Made by a program: the position numbers and the translations under genes. Positions 1-7,700 of a stretch of DNA of 35,295 bases are shown here, in pieces. Position 1 is the stretch's first letter, and each line of letters opens with the position of its first letter. The notes under the pieces are model-generated. The model did no database searches and had not been told where the DNA came from. It saw nothing but the letters and a program-made list of their open reading frames with translations. Origin of the DNA: an uncultured Phycisphaera sp. (GTDB lineage Bacteria; Planctomycetota; Phycisphaerae; Phycisphaerales; SM1A02); contig CALFOM010000057.1 in NCBI GenBank assembly GCA_937919685.1, forward strand, positions 1 to 35,295, given 5' to 3'.

Positions 1-63
1 GCGATGAACGCGATGAACGCGATGAACGCGATGAACGCGATGAACGCGATGAACGCGATGATC
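1..63. repeat. 9-bp tandem repeat (GCGATGAAC)n
   Basis: Six exact copies of GCGATGAAC fill positions 1-54 and a seventh copy at 55-63 differs by one base (GCGATGATC). The array begins at the window edge, so its true length is unknown. Nine bases keep the reading frame; read on the minus strand in the frame of the zinc-ribbon ORF below, each unit encodes Ile-Ala-Phe. Copy-number change would therefore lengthen or shorten a hydrophobic segment without a frameshift. Confidence 0.9.
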
Positions 64-155
64 GACGTCCGCGGAAGTACTCGATGGACGCCGAGGGCCG
101 ACGCGAGTGCGACCGCCGTGGTGGCGCCGCATTCCGGGCAGGGCGGTACCTCCAC
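1..155 (-). CDS. Partial zinc-ribbon protein with (IAF)n tract, open at left edge
   Basis: An open frame runs from a GTG at 153-155 to the left edge without a stop; an in-frame TAG lies upstream at about 171-173. It starts VEVPPCPECGATTAVALAS, so it carries one CPxCG half of a zinc ribbon at residues 6-10. The same knuckle type (CPECG, CTECG) occurs in both UbiA-like proteins of this cluster. After a short linker the 9-bp repeat encodes at least six Ile-Ala-Phe units, which would form a hydrophobic, possibly membrane, segment. It follows eboF by about 65 bases on the same strand, so it may be the last gene of the ebo operon. The start is uncertain, as no Shine-Dalgarno is visible. I do not recognise the family, and only 51 codons are in view. 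Confidence 0.45.
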   Translation of the reverse strand, partial: MEVPPCPECGATTAVALASALGVHRVLPRTSIIAFIAFIAFIAFIAFIAFI

Positions 156-220
156 GATCTGACCGCATGACTAACAGGTGAGGCGATCGTCTGACGCCAC
201 TGATCGTGGTCGCGCCGCAC

Positions 221-1615
221 TCATCCGAATATCGTTCCCAGCGCGAGGTCGCGGACGGCGGTGCAGGGGACTCGACCATCCGCCTCGTCATCAAGGTTCG
301 CCGCGGCGTCGGCGACGAGGATGCCGTCCCAACCGAGCCCTTGATCAACGCGGCCGTGCGATCCGCGGACCAAGGAGGTGTCCGTCGGAATCACGTCCAG
401 CAAGGTGCGGAATCCGAGTTTGCGGCGGATCAGTCGCGAGCCAATCGCGAGTTTCGGGAAGCGGATCGCCGGATCGACAAAAAGTTCCCGAGGGTCGTAT
501 CCCGGCTTGCGATGGATGTCGACGGTGCGCTGGTAATCGGGGGCGTGATCGTCGTCGAGCCACCAGTCGTGGCAGAACCACCGGTCGCGATTGGAAATCA
601 GGACAAGGTCTCCGGTGCGGGCATGTCCGAGGCCGGCCGCAGTGCGTTGTTCACCGACGAGCACCTGTTCAATGCCCGGCGTGGCGGCGAGGAGAGATGC
701 GATTTCGTCGTGCCGAGAGGCGCCCGTCTTTCCGAGATACACATGAGCAATCTGATGATCGGCGACCGCGAAAGCGCCACAGGCGGCCGGATCAACCATC
801 TCTCGGCCGAGCTCTTCCCGCCAGGTGAGAAGCCCCGCCTCGCGCAGTACGCGGTTTGGTGCGACGGCATCCGTGACCGGGACGACCCCGTACTCGCTCA
901 CCAGAATGGGCTCGACGCCGCGGGCGGTGTAATGCTCCAGCAGTCGGGCAACCTCGTGGTCGAGGTCTCGAAGATGTTGAGGAATATCGGCATGGTCCGG
1001 ACCAAGCTTCTGAAGTCCGTAGTCGAGGTGCGGTAGATAGACGAGGTTGATGGTCGGCGAGTGATCTCGCTCGACCCGGATCGCCGCATCTGCAATCCAT
1101 CGAGTGCTGGTGATGTCCGCACCCGGACCCCAGAACTTAAAGAGCGGAAAAGGGCCGAGCGATCTCGTGAGTCGATCGCGAAGGTCGGGAGGGTGGGTGA
1201 GGCAGTCCGGGACCTTTCGGCCATCGGCTCGGTAGATCGGTCGTGGGGTCACCATGTAGTCGCAGGTGGAGTGCATCGCATACCACCAGCAGATGTTGGC
1301 GCAAGTCACCGACTGGTCTCGTCGTCGGGCGGTCTCCCAGAGTTTCTCGGCCTGGACCAGCGGGTTGGACTGTTTCCAGAACTGAACTTCGCCGAGATCT
1401 CGATCAAGCCAGCCGTTTCCCACGATGCCGTGTTGACTGGGGGCGACGCCGGTGAGCATGCTGGATTGAACGGTCGTGGTCACTGCCGGGAGGACGGGCC
1501 GCAGCGTGCGCACCCCACCGCGATCCCGCGCAAACGAGGCGATGGCGGGCGTGTGCTTGCCGATCAATGCGGGAGAGAGACCGACCAGATCGATGATGGC
1601 GATTCGACGCGGCAT
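221..1615 (-). CDS. eboF: Alkaline-phosphatase-superfamily hydrolase, EboF-like
   Basis: This 464-residue protein belongs to the type I phosphodiesterase/nucleotide pyrophosphatase branch of the AlkP superfamily. Visible landmarks are the first metal Asp in IAIIDLVGL (Asp9), the nucleophile region PAVTTTVQSSMLTG (about 44-56, Thr as likely nucleophile) followed by PSQHGI, the LPHLDYGLQK segment (Asp and downstream His as metal ligands), VADHQIAHVYL, and the subfamily block DIHRKPGYDP. Where many family members have SDHG, this one reads SEYG. The substrate is unknown; phosphate or phosphodiester hydrolysis of a metabolite is expected. It lies 48 bases behind the second UbiA-like gene and completes the ebo set, which argues for EboF. 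The ATG start gives a family-like N-terminus, although no clear ribosome site precedes it. No signal peptide is evident. Confidence 0.8.
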   Translation of the reverse strand: MPRRIAIIDLVGLSPALIGKHTPAIASFARDRGGVRTLRPVLPAVTTTVQSSMLTGVAPSQHGIVGNGWLDRDLGEVQFWKQSNPLVQAEKLWETARRRDQSVTCANICWWYAMHSTCDYMVTPRPIYRADGRKVPDCLTHPPDLRDRLTRSLGPFPLFKFWGPGADITSTRWIADAAIRVERDHSPTINLVYLPHLDYGLQKLGPDHADIPQHLRDLDHEVARLLEHYTARGVEPILVSEYGVVPVTDAVAPNRVLREAGLLTWREELGREMVDPAACGAFAVADHQIAHVYLGKTGASRHDEIASLLAATPGIEQVLVGEQRTAAGLGHARTGDLVLISNRDRWFCHDWWLDDDHAPDYQRTVDIHRKPGYDPRELFVDPAIRFPKLAIGSRLIRRKLGFRTLLDVIPTDTSLVRGSHGRVDQGLGWDGILVADAAANLDDEADGRVPCTAVRDLALGTIFG

Positions 1616-1663
1616 GAGATGGATCGTACTCGTCCCGCGATGATCTGTTGAGTTCTTCTTCCT

Positions 1664-2725
1664 TCAGTCCTCTCGAACGGCGCCCAGCCGATCCCTCGAG
1701 AAGCCATGATTCATCGCCATGGTCAGAATGAACGCGGCGACGCAGATCGCAGCGCCCAACGTCGCGTTCGAGTCGAGTTGGTACATGATGAGTCCGGCAT
1801 CGAAGAGGGCGAGGGCGGCGAGAGATCGTGCCACGTATCGCCGAAGCAGCTCGGGGATGTCGGCGAGCCTCCGAATCGTCAGAAACAGGTGACTGCCGAG
1901 GATCAACAGTGTCGCGAGAGAGACCATGAGCATAAACATCGCCAGCGGTTGATGCCTTCCCGGCCCCGCGGTCAGCAAAACCGCGGAGAGACTGGCGGCC
2001 CCCAGAAACGGCAGCAAGAGCACGAAGGCGACACGTCCTGGCATGCCGCGGTAGAACCCCCGCGCGACCACGACTTGTCCCGCTCGGACCTCGGGCCCAC
2101 AGGGTGAACCACATTCCGGGCAACTGGTCTGATCTTCCAATACGAAATGCCCGCAGGAGGGGCAGGTCGGGACGGTCGGGTCGAATCGACCCCAGGCCAC
2201 GAGGCCGGTCGCCGTGAGATGGATGAAGAGCACCGAGAGCATGATGGACGCGATGAGAAACTCACCGCCACCTCCACCGGTGAGGCCGGAGATCGGGAGC
2301 GGGAGCGTCGCGGTGAATCCGAGGGGATAGAGAAGGACTCGTCGCAAGGAGAAGGCGAGGATCGCAGAGAGCCCCCTTCGTCGGTTCCAGAGGTCGAGGA
2401 GGAGGATCGTCGCGATCAAGGTTGCGGTGATCCCCGCCTCCAGACGAATCGACCATGCGATGGACATGCCGCCGGCGAGAAGCAGGCCGCCGGCGATCGT
2501 GAGTCCGAGGATCTTCTTCAGTTCGACCTTGGAACGAAGGATGATGAGCGGGCGTTCAGCGAGATGGAGCATGCTCGCCGCGAAGATGATCGCCGTGATC
2601 AGAACCCAGTCGACGGAGCCTTGTATTGCAGATCCAAGCAAGGAGCCCGCGAGCACGTTTGACCAGGTGACCGGAAGACATGAGATAGGACTTGGTTCGA
2701 ACCGTGGGCCCATGCCGAGGATCAT
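1664..2725 (-). CDS. Second UbiA-like membrane protein, Asp motifs lost, zinc-ribbon insert
   Basis: This 353-residue multi-pass membrane protein is a diverged tandem copy of the adjacent EboC. Its N-terminus (CLPVTWSNVLAGSLLGS) matches LPTVWTNVLVGAVLS in EboC, and its C-terminal part shares the ALFDAG block (LALFDAGLI against LTLFDAGIM). Both carry a four-Cys zinc ribbon in the middle, here CPSCG at 188-192 and CPECG at 202-206. The prenyl-diphosphate/Mg2+ loop (NDxxDxxxD) of UbiA enzymes is missing: EboC reads FNDVFDVAIDRRERPGRPIPSG (in parts), while this protein goes from LHLAERPL straight to ILRSKVELK. It is therefore probably not a prenyltransferase; a structural, regulatory or transport role beside EboC is inferred. 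The start could also be the ATG at 2713. It lies 27 bases behind eboC and 48 before eboF. Confidence 0.8.
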   Translation of the reverse strand: MILGMGPRFEPSPISCLPVTWSNVLAGSLLGSAIQGSVDWVLITAIIFAASMLHLAERPLIILRSKVELKKILGLTIAGGLLLAGGMSIAWSIRLEAGITATLIATILLLDLWNRRRGLSAILAFSLRRVLLYPLGFTATLPLPISGLTGGGGGEFLIASIMLSVLFIHLTATGLVAWGRFDPTVPTCPSCGHFVLEDQTSCPECGSPCGPEVRAGQVVVARGFYRGMPGRVAFVLLLPFLGAASLSAVLLTAGPGRHQPLAMFMLMVSLATLLILGSHLFLTIRRLADIPELLRRYVARSLAALALFDAGLIMYQLDSNATLGAAICVAAFILTMAMNHGFSRDRLGAVRED

Positions 2726-2752
2726 ACGGAGTGGCGTGCGATCGCTCTGTTG

Positions 2753-3832
2753 TCAGGTGCCCGCGATTCGCCGGTGCGACCAACGGACCAGGAAGAAGCA
2801 GCCGAGGGCGGCAAGGACCCCGAGACCCGCGGAGTACCGCGCTCCGGCGCTCGGGCTCGTCCATAAGAACGCCATGATGCCGGCGTCGAAGAGCGTGAGT
2901 ACGGCGATGGACCTCAGCACGAAACGACCGACCGCGTTCGGGTGACCCGCGAGGTGTCGGGTCGAATTCACGAGATAGGCACCGATGCCCACAAACGAAA
3001 TGAGAATCGCCCCGAGGAACCACTCCTCGGATCGTTTCCCAGTCGTCGGCATGCCGACCATCGCGGCGAGGATCGCGAGGAACCCGAAGGGCGTGACGAG
3101 GACCATGGTTCCGGTTCCGTACCAGCCTCGTCGCTTCTTGAGTCGTTCAGTCGCGATCGCCACGATGCTTTCGGCGTCGCACGCCGCGCCGCATTCGGTG
3201 CAGATGTCGGAATCCTCATCGCTCGGGTACCCGCATCGCGGACATCGCCACCGCGACTCCTCCGTGACCTCGTCGCGGGCCACCATGCTGAACGCGGCGA
3301 CGTGGATCGCGGCGACGCCGCCGACGATCACCGCAAGCAGTAAGCCGTCATCAGCAGCGACACCGCTGGGCTCATTGAGACATGCCATTCCAAGGACATA
3401 GAGTCCTCCCCGACACCCGCCCATCAGGAGGACGCTCCACGCGGTGCGGGCGTGGAGTGCGTCATAGGCGAGAAGCATCAGTCCGATGCCCGTGGCAATG
3501 CCGCCGGCGATGACGCCGTGGGTCCACGGTAGTCCGATGCCGATGGCCAGCAGGACAGTGCCGAACGCAGCCGCAGCGTTGCGGCTGATCCGCCCCGAGG
3601 GAATCGGTCGTCCCGGTCGTTCTCGTCGATCGATCGCGACGTCGAAGACGTCGTTGAAGACCATGCCGGCAAGATAGAGGCACGATCCGGCGACGATCGC
3701 GATGACGAGCCCGGGCACGATCTCAGGATTCGAGGGTCGAGCGACCGCAACCGAGAGCACGGCACCGACGAGGACGTTCGTCCAGACCGTCGGCAGATTC
3801 GAGATGCGAAGAATCTCGAGCCAGGCCCTCAT
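2753..3832 (-). CDS. eboC: UbiA-family prenyltransferase EboC with inserted zinc ribbon
   Basis: A 359-residue integral membrane protein of the UbiA superfamily, which transfers prenyl groups from prenyl diphosphates to acceptors inside the membrane. The first Asp-rich motif is intact: Asn60-Asp61-x-x-Asp64-x-x-x-Asp68, followed by ERPGRPIPSG (71-80), the usual EboC signature. YDALHA and the GGCRGGLYVLG segment follow. Unlike ordinary members near 290 residues, a hydrophilic insert holds a zinc ribbon, Cys197, Cys200, Cys211 and Cys214 (CPRCG and CTECG), in a loop after ARDEVTEES. Several further hydrophobic segments complete the fold. Its ATG overlaps the eboE stop (ATGA), indicating translational coupling. 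In the ebo pathway it is expected to prenylate or handle the metabolite made with EboD; the substrate is unknown. Confidence 0.87.
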   Translation of the reverse strand: MRAWLEILRISNLPTVWTNVLVGAVLSVAVARPSNPEIVPGLVIAIVAGSCLYLAGMVFNDVFDVAIDRRERPGRPIPSGRISRNAAAAFGTVLLAIGIGLPWTHGVIAGGIATGIGLMLLAYDALHARTAWSVLLMGGCRGGLYVLGMACLNEPSGVAADDGLLLAVIVGGVAAIHVAAFSMVARDEVTEESRWRCPRCGYPSDEDSDICTECGAACDAESIVAIATERLKKRRGWYGTGTMVLVTPFGFLAILAAMVGMPTTGKRSEEWFLGAILISFVGIGAYLVNSTRHLAGHPNAVGRFVLRSIAVLTLFDAGIMAFLWTSPSAGARYSAGLGVLAALGCFFLVRWSHRRIAGT

Positions 3833-5040
3833 GGCTCAATTCCGCCGCGGATGGTCTCGATCGTCCCGCGGAGCCATCGTAATTCCTCAGCGATGCCGGC
3901 GGCGAGCCCATCGTCACCGGCGTACAGGCAGTTTGGAAGAACATCCCACGCGTACGTCTCGACTTCGAGCATCGGAAGCGGAAGATCTTTCGGCAATGCC
4001 GCGAGGCAACGTTCGATCTCGGTTTGAGTGCTCGACCAGCCGTTCATGCCCTGCGTGAAGATCGGAACGTGGAAGTGCGTGCGCCAGAGTCCGGTGGGCA
4101 CCTGATGCTCCGCTCGATTCGCAATCGCGATCGGCAGATCTTCGAAGAACTCGGCGTCGAAGTTCGGCTCGAGTCCGGTTCTGATCATCGTTTGATGAAG
4201 GTATCGGGGCTCGACAAAGCCGCGATACGCGTCGAGCGTTCTCGCTCGCTCCGCTTCGTCATCGATCGCATCGAAGTCGATTTCAATCGCGGAGGAGATC
4301 TGGATTTTCCCCACTTCGATCCCATGCTCCCGGTAGGTGCGCAATGCCGCAGTCTGCGGTTCAAACATCACGGCCGCATGACACACGTCATGGCAGACCC
4401 GGAGGTATCGGCGGTGATCGACGTCGTCACTGGGGCGGAACGCCTGCTCGAAGAGATCGACAACATCTTGGCTCACGTCAAGCACGCACCCGGGCTCGGG
4501 TTCGAGATCGAGATGCACGCAAATGCCCGTCCGGTCCTCGATCGACCGCAATGCCTTCGCGGCTTCGACGAGTTGTGCGGCGGCCATGCCAACTGAGCAA
4601 CCGCATCCTTCGTTGGTGAACGACGTTCGCCAGCCGATGGGAAGCGTCGAGATGGACGCCTCGGTCGTGCCATCCGGAAGGAGATCGACCAGCAGATTTG
4701 CAAGGTCAATGGTGTAGGCGAGTCGCTTCGGGTCGGCCCAGTGTGGTTCGTAGACCGCGTGCTTGACGACTTCAGCATGGAAGTCGCCGTAGGGGAATCC
4801 ATTGAACGTCAGGACGTGCAGACCTTTGGTCAGCAGGCTGTCCCGGAGGGCGGGTGCGCCGTCAATTTCACGAAGTTCTCTAGCCGCGGAGGCAGAGAGC
4901 CAGAGTCCGAGGCCGATCGGGGCCTCCGGATCCTCAATCGTGGCGGTGAGTTCACGGACTCGCGGCGCGAAGCGATCGAGATTCGCCTCGGTTTCCGCGA
5001 GCGTTCGGCCGGCGTGGACGTTGGTGCAGTAGGTCAGCAT
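3829..5040 (-). CDS. eboE: Metabolite-traffic protein EboE (TIM-barrel, xylose-isomerase-like)
   Basis: About 403 residues from the ATG at 5040, whose N-terminus MLTYCTNVHAGRTLAET is the family-typical beginning; the longer open frame upstream overlaps eboB and has no family character. It resembles the xylose isomerase-like TIM-barrel superfamily used by EboE. Recognisable blocks are GLGLWLSASAARELRE, LTFNGFPYGDFHAEVVK, the acidic/His strand ends CVHLDLEPEPGC and RVCHDVCHAAVMFE, KIQISSAIEIDF, and HFHVPIF near the end. The His/Glu/Asp residues at strand ends suggest a metal site, but the reaction is not established. It begins 10 bases after eboB and its stop overlaps the eboC start by four bases, so it sits inside the tightly coupled core of the operon. 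Confidence 0.87.
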   Translation of the reverse strand: MLTYCTNVHAGRTLAETEANLDRFAPRVRELTATIEDPEAPIGLGLWLSASAARELREIDGAPALRDSLLTKGLHVLTFNGFPYGDFHAEVVKHAVYEPHWADPKRLAYTIDLANLLVDLLPDGTTEASISTLPIGWRTSFTNEGCGCSVGMAAAQLVEAAKALRSIEDRTGICVHLDLEPEPGCVLDVSQDVVDLFEQAFRPSDDVDHRRYLRVCHDVCHAAVMFEPQTAALRTYREHGIEVGKIQISSAIEIDFDAIDDEAERARTLDAYRGFVEPRYLHQTMIRTGLEPNFDAEFFEDLPIAIANRAEHQVPTGLWRTHFHVPIFTQGMNGWSSTQTEIERCLAALPKDLPLPMLEVETYAWDVLPNCLYAGDDGLAAGIAEELRWLRGTIETIRGGIEP

Positions 5041-5050
5041 GCCCGTGGTT

Positions 5051-5866
5051 TCATCGGGTTGGTTGAACGTCGGTTCGGAACTTGCCCGTCTGAGAAAGGA
5101 ACTCAAGCGGGTTATCGAAGGAAACTTTTCGGATGGTGGCTTCGAGATGGCCACGTCGGCGCATCTCATCCCGGCACTTGGGGACGGCCAGCGGATCGCT
5201 CGGACCCCAGTCGCCGGCCGAGTTGATCCAGAGTCGATCGGTCCCGTGCATCTCAAAGATGTCGGCGGCTCGTTGCGGGGTGCATTTGGTATCCGGATAG
5301 AGGGTCAGGCCCGCCCAATAGCCACGGTCGAGGACTTCACGCACGGTGTGCTCTTCGACGTGGTCGATCAGCACCCGGTTCGGATCGAGCACGCCGTGGT
5401 TCTTGATCGCGTCCATGATGAGACGCGTCCCTTTTCGCTTGTCTTCCAAGTGTGGGGTGTGAACCAGCACCATCTGATCGTGATCGGCCGCGAGCTGGAG
5501 GTGGGCTTCGAAAATTTCGAGTTCGTTGCGACTGTTCTTGTTTAGGCCGATCTCGCCGATCCCAAGCACGCTCTCGCATTTGAGAAACTCCGGGATGATC
5601 TCGAGGACTTCGCGGGCGAAGACCGGATCTTCGGCTTCCTTGGGATTGATGCAGAGCCAAGTGTGATGGGCGATGCCGTATTGCGCGGCTCGCTTCGGTT
5701 CGGTCTCCGTAAGCACCGAGAAGTAATCGTGGAAACCCTGCGGACTCGAACGGTCGTAGCCCGCCCAGAACGCGGGCTCGGTGATCGCCACACAGCCAGC
5801 GAGGGCCATTCGTTGGTAGTCGTCGGTGGTCCGACTCACCATGTGGACGTGGGGATCGATGTACAT
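5051..5866 (-). CDS. eboB: TatD-family metal-dependent hydrolase EboB
   Basis: A 271-residue TatD-like amidohydrolase-fold protein. The ATG at 5866 gives MYIDPHVHM, placing the metal-binding HxH at residues 6-8, right at the N-terminus as in the family; the open frame reaches 16 codons further upstream but that part has no family match. Further ligands lie in GIGEIGL (Glu), VLVHTPHLE (His), LIDHVEEH (His) and [16 protein letters not shown] (Asp). Members hydrolyse phosphodiesters or amides; the ebo substrate is unknown. The start overlaps the stop of the small upstream gene by one base (TGATG), and eboE follows after 10 bases. Confidence 0.88.
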   Translation of the reverse strand: MYIDPHVHMVSRTTDDYQRMALAGCVAITEPAFWAGYDRSSPQGFHDYFSVLTETEPKRAAQYGIAHHTWLCINPKEAEDPVFAREVLEIIPEFLKCESVLGIGEIGLNKNSRNELEIFEAHLQLAADHDQMVLVHTPHLEDKRKGTRLIMDAIKNHGVLDPNRVLIDHVEEHTVREVLDRGYWAGLTLYPDTKCTPQRAADIFEMHGTDRLWINSAGDWGPSDPLAVPKCRDEMRRRGHLEATIRKVSFDNPLEFLSQTGKFRTDVQPTR

Positions 5867-6204
5867 CAGCCGTTCTCCCCGTCTCGAGCGGATGCGGGCT
5901 TGAAGCCGTCCCACGCACCGGTGGCACCCTTCATCGGGGCCGCGGCGATGGGTTCGGTACTCGGGTCGCTCATCAGATCGAGGATCCGCTTTGCTCGCTC
6001 CGGCTCGCCGTCGAGCAGCAGGGCAATCGCGCCTCGCAGACTGGTGAGTCGAAAATCTTCTTTGGAACCGACCGCGTCGGGATTGGCGCGATCGACACGA
6101 TCGAGGAACGCGGCGAGGTCGAGAACCTTCGCCCGGTGTTCCAGAAAATACCGATCAACGACAGCGCTTCGGGATAGAGGGAGCGGTGGAGGACTACTGG
6201 GCAT
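5866..6204 (-). CDS. Small protein at the eboA position, family not certain
   Basis: A 112-residue protein read from the ATG at 6204; a TTG two codons upstream is a less likely start. It has a Pro-rich N-terminus, then a predicted helical core ([31 protein letters not shown]), a second helix with [22 protein letters not shown], and a polar tail. No signal peptide, membrane span or catalytic motif is apparent. Its stop overlaps the eboB start (TGATG), so it is translated as part of the ebo operon. EboA proteins of cyanobacteria are, from memory, roughly twice as long; this may be a diverged short EboA or an unrelated replacement. I do not assign a function. Confidence 0.7.
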   Translation of the reverse strand: MPSSPPPLPLSRSAVVDRYFLEHRAKVLDLAAFLDRVDRANPDAVGSKEDFRLTSLRGAIALLLDGEPERAKRILDLMSDPSTEPIAAAPMKGATGAWDGFKPASARDGENG

Positions 6205-6366
6205 GTCCAAGAGTCTACCGCCCTCGCCCCGATCGACGATTAAGGAGCGATGATGGGATGACCAACCGCCCTGCGAGGGCAGGATCGGAAGGGAGTGTTC
6301 ATTAAAGGAAGACGGCGGCGAACAGGTGTCTGGCTCGGATGCGGTGCAGGACGCCCGGCTCGTCGC
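6205..6366. other. Noncoding gap inside the ebo operon
   Basis: The 162 bases between eboD and the small gene contain only a short hairpin (GCCCT GCG AGGGC near 6270-6282) without a T-run. I see no credible reading frame and no terminator. It may hold an internal promoter or a processing site, but nothing in it decides this. Confidence 0.5.
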
Positions 6367-7527
6367 TCAGTCAACGATCGAGTGGAGTACCGCGATCGAT
6401 TCACGGACGCGATCGAGTTCCATCTTGTGAACTTCCGCGCCAAGTCCGATTTTATCGAGCAGGGTGATGGTCAGGCGTCCACCAAGATGTTCGCGAAACT
6501 CCTCGAGACCGGCAACTAGTCGGTCATCGCCGAGCAGCGGATGGCTGACCGGGAGCCCGAGCCGCAACATAACGTCGATGATCCGGTCGAATTCCGCCTT
6601 GCTCAGGCGTCCGACGAGATTCGAGTAGGCGGAATCGAGGCAGATGCCGATCGCGACCGCCTCACCATGGGACAGGTTGAATCCACTCATCGACTCGAGT
6701 CGATGCGCCGACCAGTGGCCGAAGTCGAGGGGACGCGCTTCGAGTCGTTCGAAGGGGTCTCCTCCGGATGCGATGTGCTCAAGATGCATCTTCGCGCAGC
6801 GTCGGATGATCGGGCGGGCCGCATCCAGATCACGTTCTCGAATGCGATCGGCGGCATCGGAGATGGACTCAAAAAAGGCGGCATCCTGAAGGCAGGCGAT
6901 CTTCACCGCTTCGCTGAATCCTTCACGCCAGCGGCGAACATCCAGCGATTCGAGCATCGCTTCGTCACAGACGACGGCGGTGGGCACGTCGAAGGTGCCG
7001 ACGAAGTTCTTCTTTTCGAAACGATTGACACCGGTCTTCACGCCGATCGCCGCATCGAGCTGAGCCAGCACGGTGCTCGCGAATCGGACGACTCTCACGC
7101 CGCGATGCGCGGTACTGGCCGCGAATCCTGCGGCGTCGAGGACTGCACCGCCGCCGAAAATCGCGACATAGGACCGACGGTCGATGCGATGCTTTTCGAT
7201 CGCGGCCAGAATCCGGTCAATAATCGCGGGATCGTTTTTGCACGTTTCGCCACCCGGAACCAGGAGTACCTCTCGAAGTTCCGGAAGATTCGACGCCGCG
7301 AATCGCGTGGTGATCGCGTCTTTGATTTCTGGGCGGGCGTCCGCGAGCCCTTGATCGACGACCGCGATCACTCCCGATTGAGGTGCATCGTCGTCTTCAC
7401 GTTCGAACACCGCATCAAGGAGCGGGTTCTCCGGGTTCAATACGTCACGATCGAACAGCAGCCGATGGGTGAACGGTACGCCGAAGTCGTTGCGAATCTC
7501 GTGGGCGATGGTATGCGTGGGGGACAT
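6367..7527 (-). CDS. eboD: EboD, 3-dehydroquinate-synthase-like sugar phosphate cyclase
   Basis: A 386-residue NAD- and zinc-dependent cyclase of the dehydroquinate synthase/2-epi-5-epi-valiolone synthase superfamily. Diagnostic blocks are VPGGETCKND, the NAD-binding IFGGGAVLDAAGFAAS, AHRGVRVVRF, KNFVGTFDVP, WREGFSEAVKIA, and the metal site DFGHWSAHRLE followed by LSHGEAVAIG. The tryptophan in GHWSAHRLE, where dehydroquinate synthases read GHTxGHA, places it with sugar-phosphate cyclases and EboD rather than AroB. It should cyclise a sugar phosphate to make the ring of the ebo metabolite; the exact substrate (for example sedoheptulose 7-phosphate) cannot be read from sequence. It is the first gene of the ebo operon, preceded by a 230-base region with inverted repeats and followed by 162 noncoding bases. 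Confidence 0.88.
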   Translation of the reverse strand: MSPTHTIAHEIRNDFGVPFTHRLLFDRDVLNPENPLLDAVFEREDDDAPQSGVIAVVDQGLADARPEIKDAITTRFAASNLPELREVLLVPGGETCKNDPAIIDRILAAIEKHRIDRRSYVAIFGGGAVLDAAGFAASTAHRGVRVVRFASTVLAQLDAAIGVKTGVNRFEKKNFVGTFDVPTAVVCDEAMLESLDVRRWREGFSEAVKIACLQDAAFFESISDAADRIRERDLDAARPIIRRCAKMHLEHIASGGDPFERLEARPLDFGHWSAHRLESMSGFNLSHGEAVAIGICLDSAYSNLVGRLSKAEFDRIIDVMLRLGLPVSHPLLGDDRLVAGLEEFREHLGGRLTITLLDKIGLGAEVHKMELDRVRESIAVLHSIVD

Positions 7528-7624
7528 GGGGACCTGATTTTAATCGGCTCGATCAATTGCCGAGGCCAACGGATCCGCGAGAGGGGGGGGCAGCATAGAT
7601 CGGACCCGTCCCGGCCGGGGTGGT

Positions 7625-7651
7625 TCCGAATTCGGAGAGCCAGAATTCGGA
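7625..7651. promoter_or_regulatory. Perfect 9-bp inverted repeat upstream of ebo operon
   Basis: TCCGAATTC (7625-7633) and GAATTCGGA (7643-7651) are perfect inverted copies separated by nine bases. The element sits about 100 bases upstream of the eboD start, just beyond the htrA terminator, where the ebo promoter would be expected. It has no T-run in the minus direction, so it is more like an operator or an RNA hairpin than a terminator. No function is proven. Confidence 0.45.
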
Positions 7652-7654
7652 CAT

Positions 7655-7696
7655 AAAAAAGGGGGACCACAGCGGAGGGGCGCCCACCGTGGTCCC
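7655..7696 (-). terminator. Rho-independent terminator behind htrA
   Basis: Read on the minus strand, GGGACCAC (7696-7689) pairs with GTGGTCCC (7670-7663) around a GC-rich 18-base middle. The stem is followed by CC and six T residues (A-run at 7655-7660 on plus). It lies 60 bases beyond the htrA stop and separates htrA from the ebo operon. Confidence 0.8.
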
Positions 7697-7700
7697 GGAG

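Noticed and set aside
1-63. Tandem repeat considered as a CRISPR array or replication iterons
   Set aside because: The units are 9 bp and contiguous with no spacers, and they stay in frame with an ORF; no cas or replication gene is nearby.
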